Origin: Pseudomonas sp. PH1b
Lineage (GTDB): Bacteria; Pseudomonadota; Gammaproteobacteria; Pseudomonadales; Pseudomonadaceae
Reading direction: 5' to 3'
Length of the DNA stretch: 64,000 nucleotides
Assembly: GCF_000633395.1 (NCBI RefSeq)
Contig: NZ_AYMU01000011.1
Coordinates: 124,001 to 188,000 of the forward strand
Positions 16,454 through 25,740 of the stretch are shown in pieces. The position numbers and the translations under genes were made by a program. Below the pieces are notes generated by a model that made no database searches, was not told where the DNA came from, and saw only the letters and a program-made list of their open reading frames with translations. Numbering within the stretch: position 1 is the first letter of the stretch; each line of letters starts with the position of its first letter.

Positions 16454-17929
16454 ATGACTACCCGTGCCGCACAACAGCAAAGCAATGAGAGCAGCGAGTA
16501 CAGCATTCTCGACGGCATCATCGCCGAAACCCGCCTGACGCCGAACGACGAAGCCTACGACATCGCCAAGCGTGGCGTGTCGGCCTTCATCGAGGAATTG
16601 CTCAAGCCGCAGAACAGCGGTGAGCCGGTCAAGAAGGCTATGGTCGATCGGATGATCGCCGAGATCGACGCCAAGCTCAGCCAGCAGATGGATGAGATTC
16701 TTCACCACGCCGCCTTCCAGTCGCTGGAGTCCGCCTGGCGGGGCCTGCAACTGCTGGTGGAGCGCACCAACTTCCGTGAAAACATCAAGATAGAAATCCT
16801 CAACGTCTCCAAGCAGGACCTGCTGGACGACTTCGAAGATTCGCCGGAAGTGATGCAGGCAGGCCTGTACAAACACATCTATACCGCTGAATACGGTCAG
16901 TTCGGTGGCCAGCCGGTAGGTGCGATCATCGCCAACTACTTCATGTCGCCCAGCTCCCCCGACGTCAAGTTGATGCAGTACGTATCCAGCGTTGCCTGCA
17001 TGTCCCATGCGCCGTTCGTGGCGGCTGCAGGCCCGAACTTCTTTGGCCTGGAGAGCTTCACCGGCCTGCCGGACCTGAAGGATCTGAAGGATCATTTCGA
17101 AGGCCCGCAATTTGCCAAGTGGCAGAGCTTCCGCCAATCCGAAGACTCTCGCTACATTGCTCTGACCCTGCCGCGTTTCCTGCTGCGCAATCCCTATGAT
17201 CCGCAGGAAAACCCGGTCAAGTCCTTCGTCTACAAAGAAACCGTTGCCAACGACCACGAGCACTATCTGTGGGGCAACACCGCCTATGCATTCGGCACCA
17301 AGCTCACCGATAGCTTCGCCAAGTTCCGCTGGTGCCCGAACATCATCGGTCCACAGAGCGGTGGCGCGGTGGAGGACCTGCCGTTGCACCACTTCGAAAG
17401 CATGGGGGAAATCGAAACCAAGATCCCGACCGAGGTTCTGGTTTCAGATCGCCGCGAGTACGAACTGGCCGAGGAGGGCTTCATCTCCCTGACCATGCGC
17501 AAGGGCAGTGACAACGCCGCGTTCTTCTCTGCCAACTCGGTACAGAAACCGAAGTTCTTTGGCATCAGTGCCGAAGGCAAGACCGCCGAGCTGAACTACA
17601 AGCTCGGCACCCAGTTACCCTACATGATGATCGTCAACCGCCTGGCCCATTACCTGAAAGTGCTGCAGCGCGAGCAGCTGGGTTCATGGAAGGAACGTAC
17701 CGACCTTGAACTTGAACTCAATAAATGGATCCGCCAGTACGTGGCGGACCAGGAAAACCCGAGTGCTGAAGTCCGTGGCCGTCGTCCACTGCGTGCCGCG
17801 CAGATCATCGTCAGCGATGTGGAAGGCGAGCCGGGCTGGTATCGCGTCAGTCTGAACGTGCGCCCGCACTTCAAGTACATGGGGGCCGACTTCACCCTTT
17901 CCCTGGTTGGCAAGCTGGACAAAGAGTAG
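16454..17929 (+). CDS. tssC: T6SS contractile sheath large subunit TssC
   Basis: The 491-residue protein is a typical TssC/VipB. It contains FQSLESAWRGLQLLVERTNF near residue 90, FIPFVAAAGP-like AAAGPNFFGL, and the C-terminal GWYRVSLNVRPHFKYMGADF segment that forms the sheath handshake. TssC is also the part recognised by ClpV for recycling through TssB. The ATG at 16454 follows AAGGAAG. Nothing is missing compared with family members. Confidence 0.97.
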   Translation: MTTRAAQQQSNESSEYSILDGIIAETRLTPNDEAYDIAKRGVSAFIEELLKPQNSGEPVKKAMVDRMIAEIDAKLSQQMDEILHHAAFQSLESAWRGLQLLVERTNFRENIKIEILNVSKQDLLDDFEDSPEVMQAGLYKHIYTAEYGQFGGQPVGAIIANYFMSPSSPDVKLMQYVSSVACMSHAPFVAAAGPNFFGLESFTGLPDLKDLKDHFEGPQFAKWQSFRQSEDSRYIALTLPRFLLRNPYDPQENPVKSFVYKETVANDHEHYLWGNTAYAFGTKLTDSFAKFRWCPNIIGPQSGGAVEDLPLHHFESMGEIETKIPTEVLVSDRREYELAEEGFISLTMRKGSDNAAFFSANSVQKPKFFGISAEGKTAELNYKLGTQLPYMMIVNRLAHYLKVLQREQLGSWKERTDLELELNKWIRQYVADQENPSAEVRGRRPLRAAQIIVSDVEGEPGWYRVSLNVRPHFKYMGADFTLSLVGKLDKE

Positions 17930-17943
17930 TCGGGAGCCAGGTC

Positions 17944-18351
17944 ATGAACAGATACGGCAGCCTTTTTGAACGCCTGAGCGCAGAGACCGACCAGCGTGTT
18001 GGCTGGAGCCGCGAGACCTGCGCGATGGCATCGGTGGCGGCCCATCTGGGCAAGATGCTCAGCACCCGTGCGGGGAGCGTGCAAACGCTGTCCGACTACG
18101 GGTTACCCGATCTCAACGACATGCGCTTGAGCTTGCACGATGCCCTGAGCCAGGCCCGTCAGGCCATCGAGCATTTCATCGAAGCCTACGAGCCGCGGCT
18201 CAGTCAGGTGTGTGTCGTTTCCCTGCCGCGTGATCATGATCCGCTCAAGCTGGCCTTTCGCATTGAAGGCTTGCTTGAGGTGGAAGGGATCAAGCGCCAG
18301 GTCAGCTTCGGCGCCTGCCTGGATGGCAGCGGACAGGTCAGGGTCAGTTGA
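17944..18351 (+). CDS. tssE: T6SS baseplate wedge protein TssE (gp25-like)
   Basis: The 135-residue product matches TssE: N-terminal GSLFERLS, central LSDYGLPDLND and a gp25-like fold (LSQVCVVSLPRDHDPLKLAFRI ordering of strands). TssE joins the baseplate to the sheath. It starts 14 bases after tssC. The gene order tssC-tssE-tssF-tssG is as in HSI-II. Confidence 0.93.
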   Translation: MNRYGSLFERLSAETDQRVGWSRETCAMASVAAHLGKMLSTRAGSVQTLSDYGLPDLNDMRLSLHDALSQARQAIEHFIEAYEPRLSQVCVVSLPRDHDPLKLAFRIEGLLEVEGIKRQVSFGACLDGSGQVRVS

Positions 18352-18356
18352 GGAAA

Positions 18357-18478
18357 TGACGATGACAGGCAACCCCGCAGTCTGTGCCGGTCGGCCTTTT
18401 GGCGGCCCGACCCAAGACCTTTGTTGGACCTACCGTTCGCGGCGTGAACACGGCAGGGGTCACTGGCGAGTGGCGTGA
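18357..18478 (+). CDS. Possible 40-residue ORF within the tssE-tssF gap
   Basis: An ATG five bases after the tssE stop, with GAGGA overlapping that stop, opens a 40-codon frame beginning MTMTGNPAVCAGRPFGG. The nearly 200-base gap is unusual in this otherwise packed operon. The same DNA contains an imperfect GC-rich hairpin (GGTCGGCC against GGCCCGACC), so it may be a processing or attenuation structure instead of a gene. The product resembles nothing known to me. Confidence 0.25.
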
Positions 18479-18548
18479 CGCGGCCTGGGCACTGGCCGCT
18501 GCGTTCCAGCGAAATCACCCATGACTCCTACTATCAGGCAATCAGCCC

Positions 18549-20336
18549 ATGTCCTTTAACCACTATTACCAAAGCGAGCTCACTGCGCTGCGCCAGCTGG
18601 GCCGGCGTTTCGCCGAGCGCAGTCCGGCCTTGGCGCCCTTTCTCGGGCAGGCCGGACGCGATCCGGATGTGGAGCGCCTGCTTGAGGGCTTTGCGTTCCT
18701 GACGGGGCGTCTGCGCCAGAAGCTCGATGACGAGTTGCCTGAGCTGAGCCACTCGTTGATGCATCTGCTGTGGCCGAACTACATGCGGCCATTGCCGGCG
18801 TTCAGCATCTTGCAGTTCGATCCCTTGCAGCAGTCCGGGCCGGCCCAGCAAATACCGCGAGATACGCCGGTAGAGAGCAAGCCCATCGATGATGTCTGCT
18901 GTCGTTTTCGCACCTGCTATCCGACTGAGGTGCTGCCTCTCGACCTGACAGCATTGAGTTATTCGGTCAAGGGCGACGGTGCGCTGTTGAGCCTGCGTCT
19001 GGAAATGAGTTGCGACGGTCATATCGGTGAACTGAACCTGGAGCGTCTGCGCCTGCACCTGGCCGGTGAGCGCTACATCAGTCAGATGCTTTACCTCAGC
19101 CTGTTGCGCAACCTTGAGGGCATTGAGCTGGTGCCATTGGGGGAGGGCGGCGAGCCGGTCGCCGGGGCCAACGGCTCCGGGATGTCCTTCAAGATACCGG
19201 GCAGTCGTGTGCAGCCTGTGGGCTTTGCTGAGGAAGAGGCGTTGATCCCGTACCCGCTGAATACCTTCCGCGGTTATCGCTATCTGCAGGAGTATTTTGC
19301 GTTCCAGGACAAGTTCCTGTTCGTCGATCTGGGCGGCCTGGATCTGCTGCAGCGGTTGCCGCGAGACGTTCTCCAGCGCATGCGCGGCCTGGAGTTGCGC
19401 TTCGATATTCGCAACAGTGGGGTACAGCGCCTGCGTCCGACCCTGGACAACGTCAAGCTCTACTGCACACCTATCGTCAATCTGTTCAAGCACGATGCCC
19501 TGCCGATTCGTCTCGATGGCAAGCAGGACGAGTACCTGTTGCTACCAGCCAAGTACGACCTGGAACATTGCGGCGTGTTCTCCATTGAAAGCGTCACCGG
19601 CTGGAGGCCGGGCGGCCTGGGTTATCAGACGTATGTGCCCTTCGAGTCGTTCGAGCATGATCCGAGTTTCGACGTGCCGCACAGCCGTCCGCACTACAGC
19701 ATCCGCCAGCGCTCATCGTTGCTGCACGATGGTCTCGACACCTACCTGAGCTTCGGTATCCGCCATACCGATGCCCAGGAAACCCTGTCGATCGAGCTGA
19801 TGTGCACCAACCAGAACCTGCCACGCCGGCTCAAGCTTGGCGACATCAACCAGTTGTGCGAGCAAACCCCGGAGTTCCTCAGCTTTCGCAATATCACACC
19901 GGTCACCTCCAGCTACGCACCGCCGTTGAACCGCGATTTTTTGTGGAAGCTCATCAGCAACATGTCGCTCAACTACCTGTCGCTGGCCAACGTCGATGCG
20001 TTGAAGGTGATCCTCGAAACCTACGACTTGCCACGCTACTACGACCAGCATCTGGAGAAGGTCAGCAAGCGTTTGCTGGGCGGGCTCAAATCGATCCGCC
20101 ACGAGCACGTCGATCGCCTGCACCGAGGTTTGCCGCTGCGCGGGTTGCGCACCGAGCTGAGTATCGATCCCCAAGGCTATATCGGTGAAGGCGACCTGTT
20201 CGTTTTCGCGTCGGTTCTTAACGAGTTTTTTGCTCTTTACGCCAGTCTCAACTCCTACCACGAGCTGCGGGTAAAAAGTACACAGGGAGAGGTGTACAAA
20301 TGGGCACCACGCATGGGGCTGCAGCCCCTGCTTTAA
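18549..20336 (+). CDS. tssF: T6SS baseplate protein TssF
   Basis: The 595-residue protein opens with FNHYYQSELTALRQLGRRFAE and contains LSHSLMHLLWPNYMRPLPAF, both diagnostic of TssF (VasA/ImpG). The C-terminal GLRTELSIDPQGYIGEGDLF segment is also conserved. TssF and TssG form the wedge core of the baseplate with TssE and TssK. Its 3' end overlaps the tssG start by 37 bases. Full-length and apparently intact. Confidence 0.96.
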   Translation: MSFNHYYQSELTALRQLGRRFAERSPALAPFLGQAGRDPDVERLLEGFAFLTGRLRQKLDDELPELSHSLMHLLWPNYMRPLPAFSILQFDPLQQSGPAQQIPRDTPVESKPIDDVCCRFRTCYPTEVLPLDLTALSYSVKGDGALLSLRLEMSCDGHIGELNLERLRLHLAGERYISQMLYLSLLRNLEGIELVPLGEGGEPVAGANGSGMSFKIPGSRVQPVGFAEEEALIPYPLNTFRGYRYLQEYFAFQDKFLFVDLGGLDLLQRLPRDVLQRMRGLELRFDIRNSGVQRLRPTLDNVKLYCTPIVNLFKHDALPIRLDGKQDEYLLLPAKYDLEHCGVFSIESVTGWRPGGLGYQTYVPFESFEHDPSFDVPHSRPHYSIRQRSSLLHDGLDTYLSFGIRHTDAQETLSIELMCTNQNLPRRLKLGDINQLCEQTPEFLSFRNITPVTSSYAPPLNRDFLWKLISNMSLNYLSLANVDALKVILETYDLPRYYDQHLEKVSKRLLGGLKSIRHEHVDRLHRGLPLRGLRTELSIDPQGYIGEGDLFVFASVLNEFFALYASLNSYHELRVKSTQGEVYKWAPRMGLQPLL

Positions 20337-21307
20337 GCAGACTGAGCACGGTAATACGAGAGTACTCGCTGTTCCAGGCCGTACTGTTGGTCGTCGATCG
20401 CTTGCGCGATGCCCACCCGCACCTGAGCGAAGAGGAACTCTACGATCAGCTGGAGTTCCAGGCCAATCCGAGCCTGGGTTTCCCTGGCAGCGATGTCGAT
20501 CGCGTGGAGTTTTTCGACGAGTGCGGTCAGCTGCGTGCGCGTTTGCGTTTCAACCTGAGCGGGTTGTTCGGCGCGGGCTCGCCCTTGCCGGCGTTCTATG
20601 GCGAGCAGGCCTTGGGTGATAGCGAAGAGGGCAACCCTACGCGCAACTTCCTCGATCTGTTCCATCATCGCCTGCAGCGCCTGATGCTGCCGATCTGGCG
20701 TAAATATCGCTACCGCGCCAGCTTCAAGAGCGGTGCCCTGGACCCGTTTTCAGCTCAGTTGTTTGCCTTGATCGGCCTCGGCGGCGAAGACATCCGCAAG
20801 GCCAGGGAACTGAATTGGAAACGCTTGCTGCCGTATCTCGGATTGCTCAGCTTGCGCGCCCACTCGGCAGCCTTGATCGAGGCGGTGCTGCGCTACTACT
20901 TCAAACACGCAGACCTGGTGATCGAGCAGTGCATCGAGCGTCGGGTGGAGATCCTCGACGAGCAGCGCAATCGCCTGGGCTGGGCCAACAGCCTGCTGGG
21001 CGAAGACCTGGTGCTGGGCGAGCGGGTACGCGACCGCAGCGGCAAGTTTCGCATTCATATCACTCAGCTCGACTGGCAGCGTTTCCACGAGTTCCTGCCG
21101 ATCGGTTTCGGTTACCAACCGCTGTGCGCCCTGGTCCGATTCACCCTGCGCGACCCGCTGGACTACGACATTCGCCTGGTGCTGCGCCAGGAGGAAATTC
21201 GCGAGCTGTGCATTGGTGAGCAGAACACCTGTCGCCTGGGGTGGACCAGTTGGCTCGGCTGCGAAAAGGCCGACGGCGTGGTGACCCTGGGCAGCAAAAT
21301 TCATTAA
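20300..21307 (+). CDS. tssG: T6SS baseplate protein TssG
   Basis: The 335-residue protein has the TssG/VasB opening (REYSLFQAVLLVVDRLRDAH) and the conserved NPSLGFPGSDVDRVEF and FNLSGLFGAGSPLP segments. GGGAGAGG eight bases upstream supports the ATG at 20300 although it lies inside tssF, so translation is probably coupled. Two copies of TssG hold TssF and TssK together in the baseplate. Confidence 0.95.
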   Translation: MGTTHGAAAPALSRLSTVIREYSLFQAVLLVVDRLRDAHPHLSEEELYDQLEFQANPSLGFPGSDVDRVEFFDECGQLRARLRFNLSGLFGAGSPLPAFYGEQALGDSEEGNPTRNFLDLFHHRLQRLMLPIWRKYRYRASFKSGALDPFSAQLFALIGLGGEDIRKARELNWKRLLPYLGLLSLRAHSAALIEAVLRYYFKHADLVIEQCIERRVEILDEQRNRLGWANSLLGEDLVLGERVRDRSGKFRIHITQLDWQRFHEFLPIGFGYQPLCALVRFTLRDPLDYDIRLVLRQEEIRELCIGEQNTCRLGWTSWLGCEKADGVVTLGSKIH

Positions 21308-21319
21308 GGACGGATGAGC

Positions 21320-23962
21320 ATGATCAACCTAGACCTGCAACAACTTATCCAGGCACTGGACGCTGCAACCCGTCGTGACCTGGAGCTTTCTGCCGAGCGC
21401 TGTGTCGCCCGTGGTGGCAACAAGGTGCTTGTCGAAGACCTGCTGCTGAGCTTGCTGGAGCGCTCCCAGGGGCTGCTCGCCCGGGCATTGCAGGACGCCG
21501 GGGTCGATGCTGGCGAGTTGATCGAGGCACTGCAGTCGAGAGTCGGCGACAGTGGCTCGCGCAGCCCCGTGTTCGCACCGGAGTTGGTGCAGTGGCTGCA
21601 AGACGCATTACTGGTGGCCAATCTTGAACTGGGTCAAAGCCAGGTCGAGCAGGCCGCCTTGATTCTGGCCTTGCTGCGCAACCCTATGCGTTATGCCGGC
21701 AGTCGCTACCTGCCGTTGCTGGCGAAACTGGACATCGAACGCCTGAAGGGTTTTGCCCTGTCGCAACAGGACCCAAGCTCCGGCGGCAATCCGGCGGCAG
21801 CGGGGGAGTCGCTGTTGCAGCGTTTCACCCATAACCTCACCCAACAGGCACGAGATGGCCAACTCGACCCGGTGCTGTGTCGCGATGCTGCGATCCGGCA
21901 GATGATCGACATCCTCGCCCGTCGCCGCAAGAACAACCCGATCGTGGTCGGTGAGGCCGGCGTCGGGAAAACCGCCATCGTCGAAGGCCTGGCCTCGCGC
22001 ATCGCCACCGGTGAAGTACCGCCGGTACTCAAGGACATCGAGCTGCTCTCGCTGGACATGGGGCTGTTGCAGGCGGGCGCCAGCGTCAAAGGCGAGTTCG
22101 AGCGCCGCCTGAAAGGGGTGATCGACGAGGTCAAGGCCTCGCCCAGGCCGATTATCCTGTTCATCGATGAGGCCCACACCCTGATCGGTGCCGGTGGCAA
22201 TGTCGGTGGTTCCGATGCGGCCAACCTGCTCAAGCCGGCCCTGGCCCGCGGTGAGCTACGCACCATTGCTGCCACCACCTGGACCGAATACAAGAAATAC
22301 TTCGAGAAAGATCCGGCCCTGGCCCGTCGTTTCCAACCCGTGCAATTGCACGAACCCACCGTTGCCGAGGCGGTGACCATTCTGCGAGGCCTGGCCCAGG
22401 TCTATGAAGAGAGCCACGGTATCTACCTGCGTGATGACGCCGTCGTGGCCGCCGCCGAGCTATCAGCCCGCTACCTCGCCGGACGCCAGTTACCGGACAA
22501 GGCTGTCGATGTCCTTGACACCGCCTGTGCCCGGGTTCGCATCAGCCTTGCGGCGGCCCCTGAGCGTCTGGAGCGTCTGCGTGGCGAGGGGGCTGAAGGA
22601 CGGCGTCAGTGCCAGGCTCTGCGGCGCGATGCCGAAGCCGGGTTGCAGATCGACCAGGAAGCCCTGGACCGTCTGGAAATGCAGCTGGCCGAGGCCGCTG
22701 AGCAACAGCAGGCCCTGGAAACACTCTGGAGCGAGCAACGCACATTGGCCGAACGCCTGCTGCAGTTGCGGGTGCAATTGGCCAGAGCCCGTGACGCTAG
22801 CACCGGGCGCTCGACACAGGAGAGCGAAGGCTCGCCGGATGCAATCGGGGAGATTGATGTGCAAGCCGGCCCTGGCATCATGGAGTTGGAGTCGGCGCTC
22901 AACGATACTCTTTGTGCTCTGAGCAACGCGCAAATTCGGGAGCGGCTGGTCAGTTTCGAGGTATGTCCACGCCTAGTGGCGGAAGTCATCAGTGCTTGGA
23001 CCGGTGTACCGCTGGCGCAACTGGCCCGTGAGCACAACGCCAAGGTGGCGAGTTTTGCCACTGACTTGAGTGCCCGTATTCGCGGTCAGGACCAGGCAGT
23101 GCAGGTTCTGGATCGCTCCATGCGTGCCGTAGCCGCAGGCCTGAACAAACCGGATGCGCCGGTCGGGGTATTTCTCCTGGTGGGCCCCAGCGGTGTGGGC
23201 AAGACCGAAACCGCCCTGGCCCTGGCAGACCTGCTGTATGGCGGTGAGCGCTTTATCACCACCATCAACATGTCCGAGTTCCAGGAGAAACACACCGTAT
23301 CGCGCTTGATCGGCGCGCCACCGGGTTATGTCGGTTATGGCGAAGGCGGCATGCTCACCGAAGCAGTGCGGCAAAAACCCTATTCTGTGGTGCTGCTCGA
23401 TGAGGTCGAGAAAGCCGATCCGGATGTGCTCAACCTGTTCTATCAGATCTTCGACAAGGGCGTGGCCAACGATGGCGAAGGGCGTGAGATCGATTTTCGC
23501 AACACGCTGATACTGATGACCTCGAACCTGGGCAGCGAGCAGATCAGTGCGCTGTGTGAGCACGGCGAGCGGCCAGGCGTCGACACTCTGGAACAGACGA
23601 TCCGTCCAGTACTGAACAAGCATTTCAAACCGGCGCTGCTGGCACGCATGCGCGTGGTGCCTTACTACCCGGTGAGCGGCCCGGTGCTGCGCGAACTGAT
23701 CGAAATCAAGCTGGGGCGGCTGGGTGAGCGGCTGAACGCTCGGCAGCTGGATTTCAGCCACTGCCAGGGGCTGGTCGATCATTTGGCCGAACGCTGCACC
23801 CAGAGCGACAGCGGTGCGCGGCTGATCGACCACCTGCTTGATCTGCACGTGCTGCCATTGGTGGCTGACCGCCTGCTGGCGGCCATGGCCACCGGCGAGA
23901 ACCTCAAACGGGTGTATGCAACGCTGGATAGCAGCGGTGGCGTGGCCTGTGAGTTCGCCTGA
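21320..23962 (+). CDS. clpV: T6SS sheath-recycling AAA+ ATPase ClpV (TssH)
   Basis: This is a 880-residue Clp/Hsp100 ATPase with an N-terminal double-Clp domain and two AAA+ modules. Walker A motifs are GEAGVGKT (about residue 215) and GPSGVGKT (about 625); the pore loop region GYVGYGEGG follows the second. A coiled-coil middle domain lies between (QALRRDAEAGLQIDQEALDR). AAGGA sits nine bases before the ATG at 21320 but only three before an ATG at 21314, so 21320 is chosen. ClpV disassembles contracted TssBC sheath. Confidence 0.96.
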   Translation: MINLDLQQLIQALDAATRRDLELSAERCVARGGNKVLVEDLLLSLLERSQGLLARALQDAGVDAGELIEALQSRVGDSGSRSPVFAPELVQWLQDALLVANLELGQSQVEQAALILALLRNPMRYAGSRYLPLLAKLDIERLKGFALSQQDPSSGGNPAAAGESLLQRFTHNLTQQARDGQLDPVLCRDAAIRQMIDILARRRKNNPIVVGEAGVGKTAIVEGLASRIATGEVPPVLKDIELLSLDMGLLQAGASVKGEFERRLKGVIDEVKASPRPIILFIDEAHTLIGAGGNVGGSDAANLLKPALARGELRTIAATTWTEYKKYFEKDPALARRFQPVQLHEPTVAEAVTILRGLAQVYEESHGIYLRDDAVVAAAELSARYLAGRQLPDKAVDVLDTACARVRISLAAAPERLERLRGEGAEGRRQCQALRRDAEAGLQIDQEALDRLEMQLAEAAEQQQALETLWSEQRTLAERLLQLRVQLARARDASTGRSTQESEGSPDAIGEIDVQAGPGIMELESALNDTLCALSNAQIRERLVSFEVCPRLVAEVISAWTGVPLAQLAREHNAKVASFATDLSARIRGQDQAVQVLDRSMRAVAAGLNKPDAPVGVFLLVGPSGVGKTETALALADLLYGGERFITTINMSEFQEKHTVSRLIGAPPGYVGYGEGGMLTEAVRQKPYSVVLLDEVEKADPDVLNLFYQIFDKGVANDGEGREIDFRNTLILMTSNLGSEQISALCEHGERPGVDTLEQTIRPVLNKHFKPALLARMRVVPYYPVSGPVLRELIEIKLGRLGERLNARQLDFSHCQGLVDHLAERCTQSDSGARLIDHLLDLHVLPLVADRLLAAMATGENLKRVYATLDSSGGVACEFA

Positions 23963-23972
23963 GGTGGGCATC

Positions 23973-25490
23973 ATGTTCACCCGTGTGCCGCAGCCACTGG
24001 CTTATGCAGAGGCACTGCTGGCGCAATTTTCCGGCCTGTCCCGGGCGTCGGAAGGCCCTGCGCTGCTTGAAGACTTTGTGCGGGGGGCCGCGCAGCTCAG
24101 TGGTTGCGAACTCAGTCAGCTGTACCTGCTCGATGCCACCCATAGCTGCCTGCAACTGCGCGCCGAATGCCTCGACGGCTTTTTGCAACCGCGGGAAGTG
24201 ATCAATCTGCCGAGCGATTACAGCGGTGAGCAGTTGCTGCAGTTTGCCCTGTGCCAGAACCGGGTGGTGAGCCTGGTGGGCTTGAACCACAGCCTCCACG
24301 ACACCAGCTTCCTGCCGGTGCGCAGCGCCGCGTGGCAGTCGCTGTTATGCGTACCGCTGGTCAACTCGCGCAAGGCTGTCGAAGGCTTGCTGCTGTGTGC
24401 CAGCGCGCAACAGGAAGACCTCCAGGCCCTTGCTCAGTCGCTGGCTCAGCTGGGGTCGTTTGTCCTTGGGCAATGGGCGCTGCTGCAGCGTTTGCGCCTC
24501 CCCGCGGGCGAGCAGACGCCGCCCCTTTATCCCGAGGTCATCACCAGCGGTTATGGCCTGATCGGTACCAGTGCGGTGATGCGCCAGACCTACCAATTGA
24601 TCAGCAAGGTACTGCACAGCCCTTACACCGTGTTGCTGCGTGGCGAAACCGGCACCGGTAAGGAAGTGGTGGCGCGCGCCATTCATGATTACGGTCCGCG
24701 TCGCTCCCAGGCATTTGTGGTGCAGAACTGCGCAGCGTTCCCGGAAAACCTGCTGGAGAGTGAGTTGTTCGGTTATCGCAGGGGCGCTTTCACCGGCGCC
24801 GATCGCGATCGCCCCGGGCTGTTCGACGCGGCCAATGGCGGCACCCTGTTGCTGGACGAAATCGGCGACATGCCGCTGTCACTGCAGGCCAAATTGCTGC
24901 GGGTGCTGCAGGACGGCGAGATCCGTCCGCTGGGCTCCAATGACACCCATACCATCGATGTACGCATCATCGCTGCCACCCACCGCGATCTGGCGGCGCT
25001 GGTGGGCGAGGGCCTGTTCCGCGAGGACCTGTACTACCGCCTGGCTCAGTTCCCGATCGAGTTGCCGGCATTGCGCCTGCGCGAGGGCGACATTCTCGAC
25101 CTGGCTCGGCATTTTGCCGACAAGGCCTGTTCCTTTCTGCAACGGGAGCCGGTGAGCTGGTCGGCAACGGCCCTCAATCATCTGTCCGGCTACGCCTTTC
25201 CGGGCAACGTGCGTGAGCTCAAGGGGCTGGTGGAGCGTGCGGTGCTGCTCTGTGAAGGCACTGAGCTGCTGGCCGAGCACTTCTCCCTGAACACTGAAAC
25301 CATGCCCGAAGAGGTGGGCCTGAACCTGCGCGAGCAACTGGAGAGGGTCGAGCGCCAGCTGCTAATCGATTGCCTGCGCAAGAACGACGGCAATCAGACC
25401 CTGGCGGCCCGCGAGCTGGGTTTGCCCCGTCGCACCCTGCTGTACCGCCTGGGGCGGTTGAATATCAATCTTGGCGCCTTCGAGTCCTAG
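23973..25490 (+). CDS. sfa2: Sigma54-dependent transcriptional activator of the T6SS (Sfa2/VasH type)
   Basis: The 505-residue protein has a GAF-like N-terminal sensor (residues 1-180), an AAA+ activator domain with Walker A GETGTGKE, the sigma54-contact loop GAFTGA and Walker B TLLLDEIGD, and a Fis-type helix-turn-helix at the end (NQTLAARELGLPRRTLLYRL). It activates sigma54 RNA polymerase. It lies ten bases after clpV, where sfa2 sits in HSI-II. A sigma54-like promoter with dyad upstream sites occurs before hcp at 34.9-35.2 kb, a likely target. Confidence 0.93.
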   Translation: MFTRVPQPLAYAEALLAQFSGLSRASEGPALLEDFVRGAAQLSGCELSQLYLLDATHSCLQLRAECLDGFLQPREVINLPSDYSGEQLLQFALCQNRVVSLVGLNHSLHDTSFLPVRSAAWQSLLCVPLVNSRKAVEGLLLCASAQQEDLQALAQSLAQLGSFVLGQWALLQRLRLPAGEQTPPLYPEVITSGYGLIGTSAVMRQTYQLISKVLHSPYTVLLRGETGTGKEVVARAIHDYGPRRSQAFVVQNCAAFPENLLESELFGYRRGAFTGADRDRPGLFDAANGGTLLLDEIGDMPLSLQAKLLRVLQDGEIRPLGSNDTHTIDVRIIAATHRDLAALVGEGLFREDLYYRLAQFPIELPALRLREGDILDLARHFADKACSFLQREPVSWSATALNHLSGYAFPGNVRELKGLVERAVLLCEGTELLAEHFSLNTETMPEEVGLNLREQLERVERQLLIDCLRKNDGNQTLAARELGLPRRTLLYRLGRLNINLGAFES

Positions 25491-25582
25491 CGAGGCATGG
25501 CGCCCTGGCCGCTTTTTCGTCCTGCTCGGCGCGCCTGCAAGGAAGGGCGTTTTGTGCACTGTCTACCTATGGAGACCTACTG

Positions 25583-25723
25583 ATGTCTGTTCGTCACTGG
25601 CAAGCCGTCCTATTGACCCTGGTGGTTCTGGTTGGGCTCGGCGCCTGCAGCGGCAATTACAAATTCAACGACGACACCTATCGCCCGCTGGGTGATCCGC
25701 AGGCGGTCAATCGCGGCAAGTGA
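25583..25723 (+). CDS. Small T6SS-associated lipoprotein
   Basis: A 46-residue product with signal peptide MSVRHWQAVLLTLVVLVGLG and lipobox LGAC is encoded between the sigma54 activator and the FHA gene. The mature part is only about 25 residues (SGNYKFNDDTYRPLGDPQAV). GGAGA precedes the ATG at 25583. A small unnamed gene (orfX) occupies the same position in P. aeruginosa HSI-II, which supports it being real. It is probably an outer-membrane or periplasm-facing lipoprotein; function is unknown. Confidence 0.7.
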   Translation: MSVRHWQAVLLTLVVLVGLGACSGNYKFNDDTYRPLGDPQAVNRGK

Positions 25724-25740
25724 ACGCAAGGAGCAGCACC

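Noticed and set aside
16118..17392. Long minus-strand open frame opposite tssC
   Set aside because: Antisense shadow of a highly conserved T6SS gene, with no family match.
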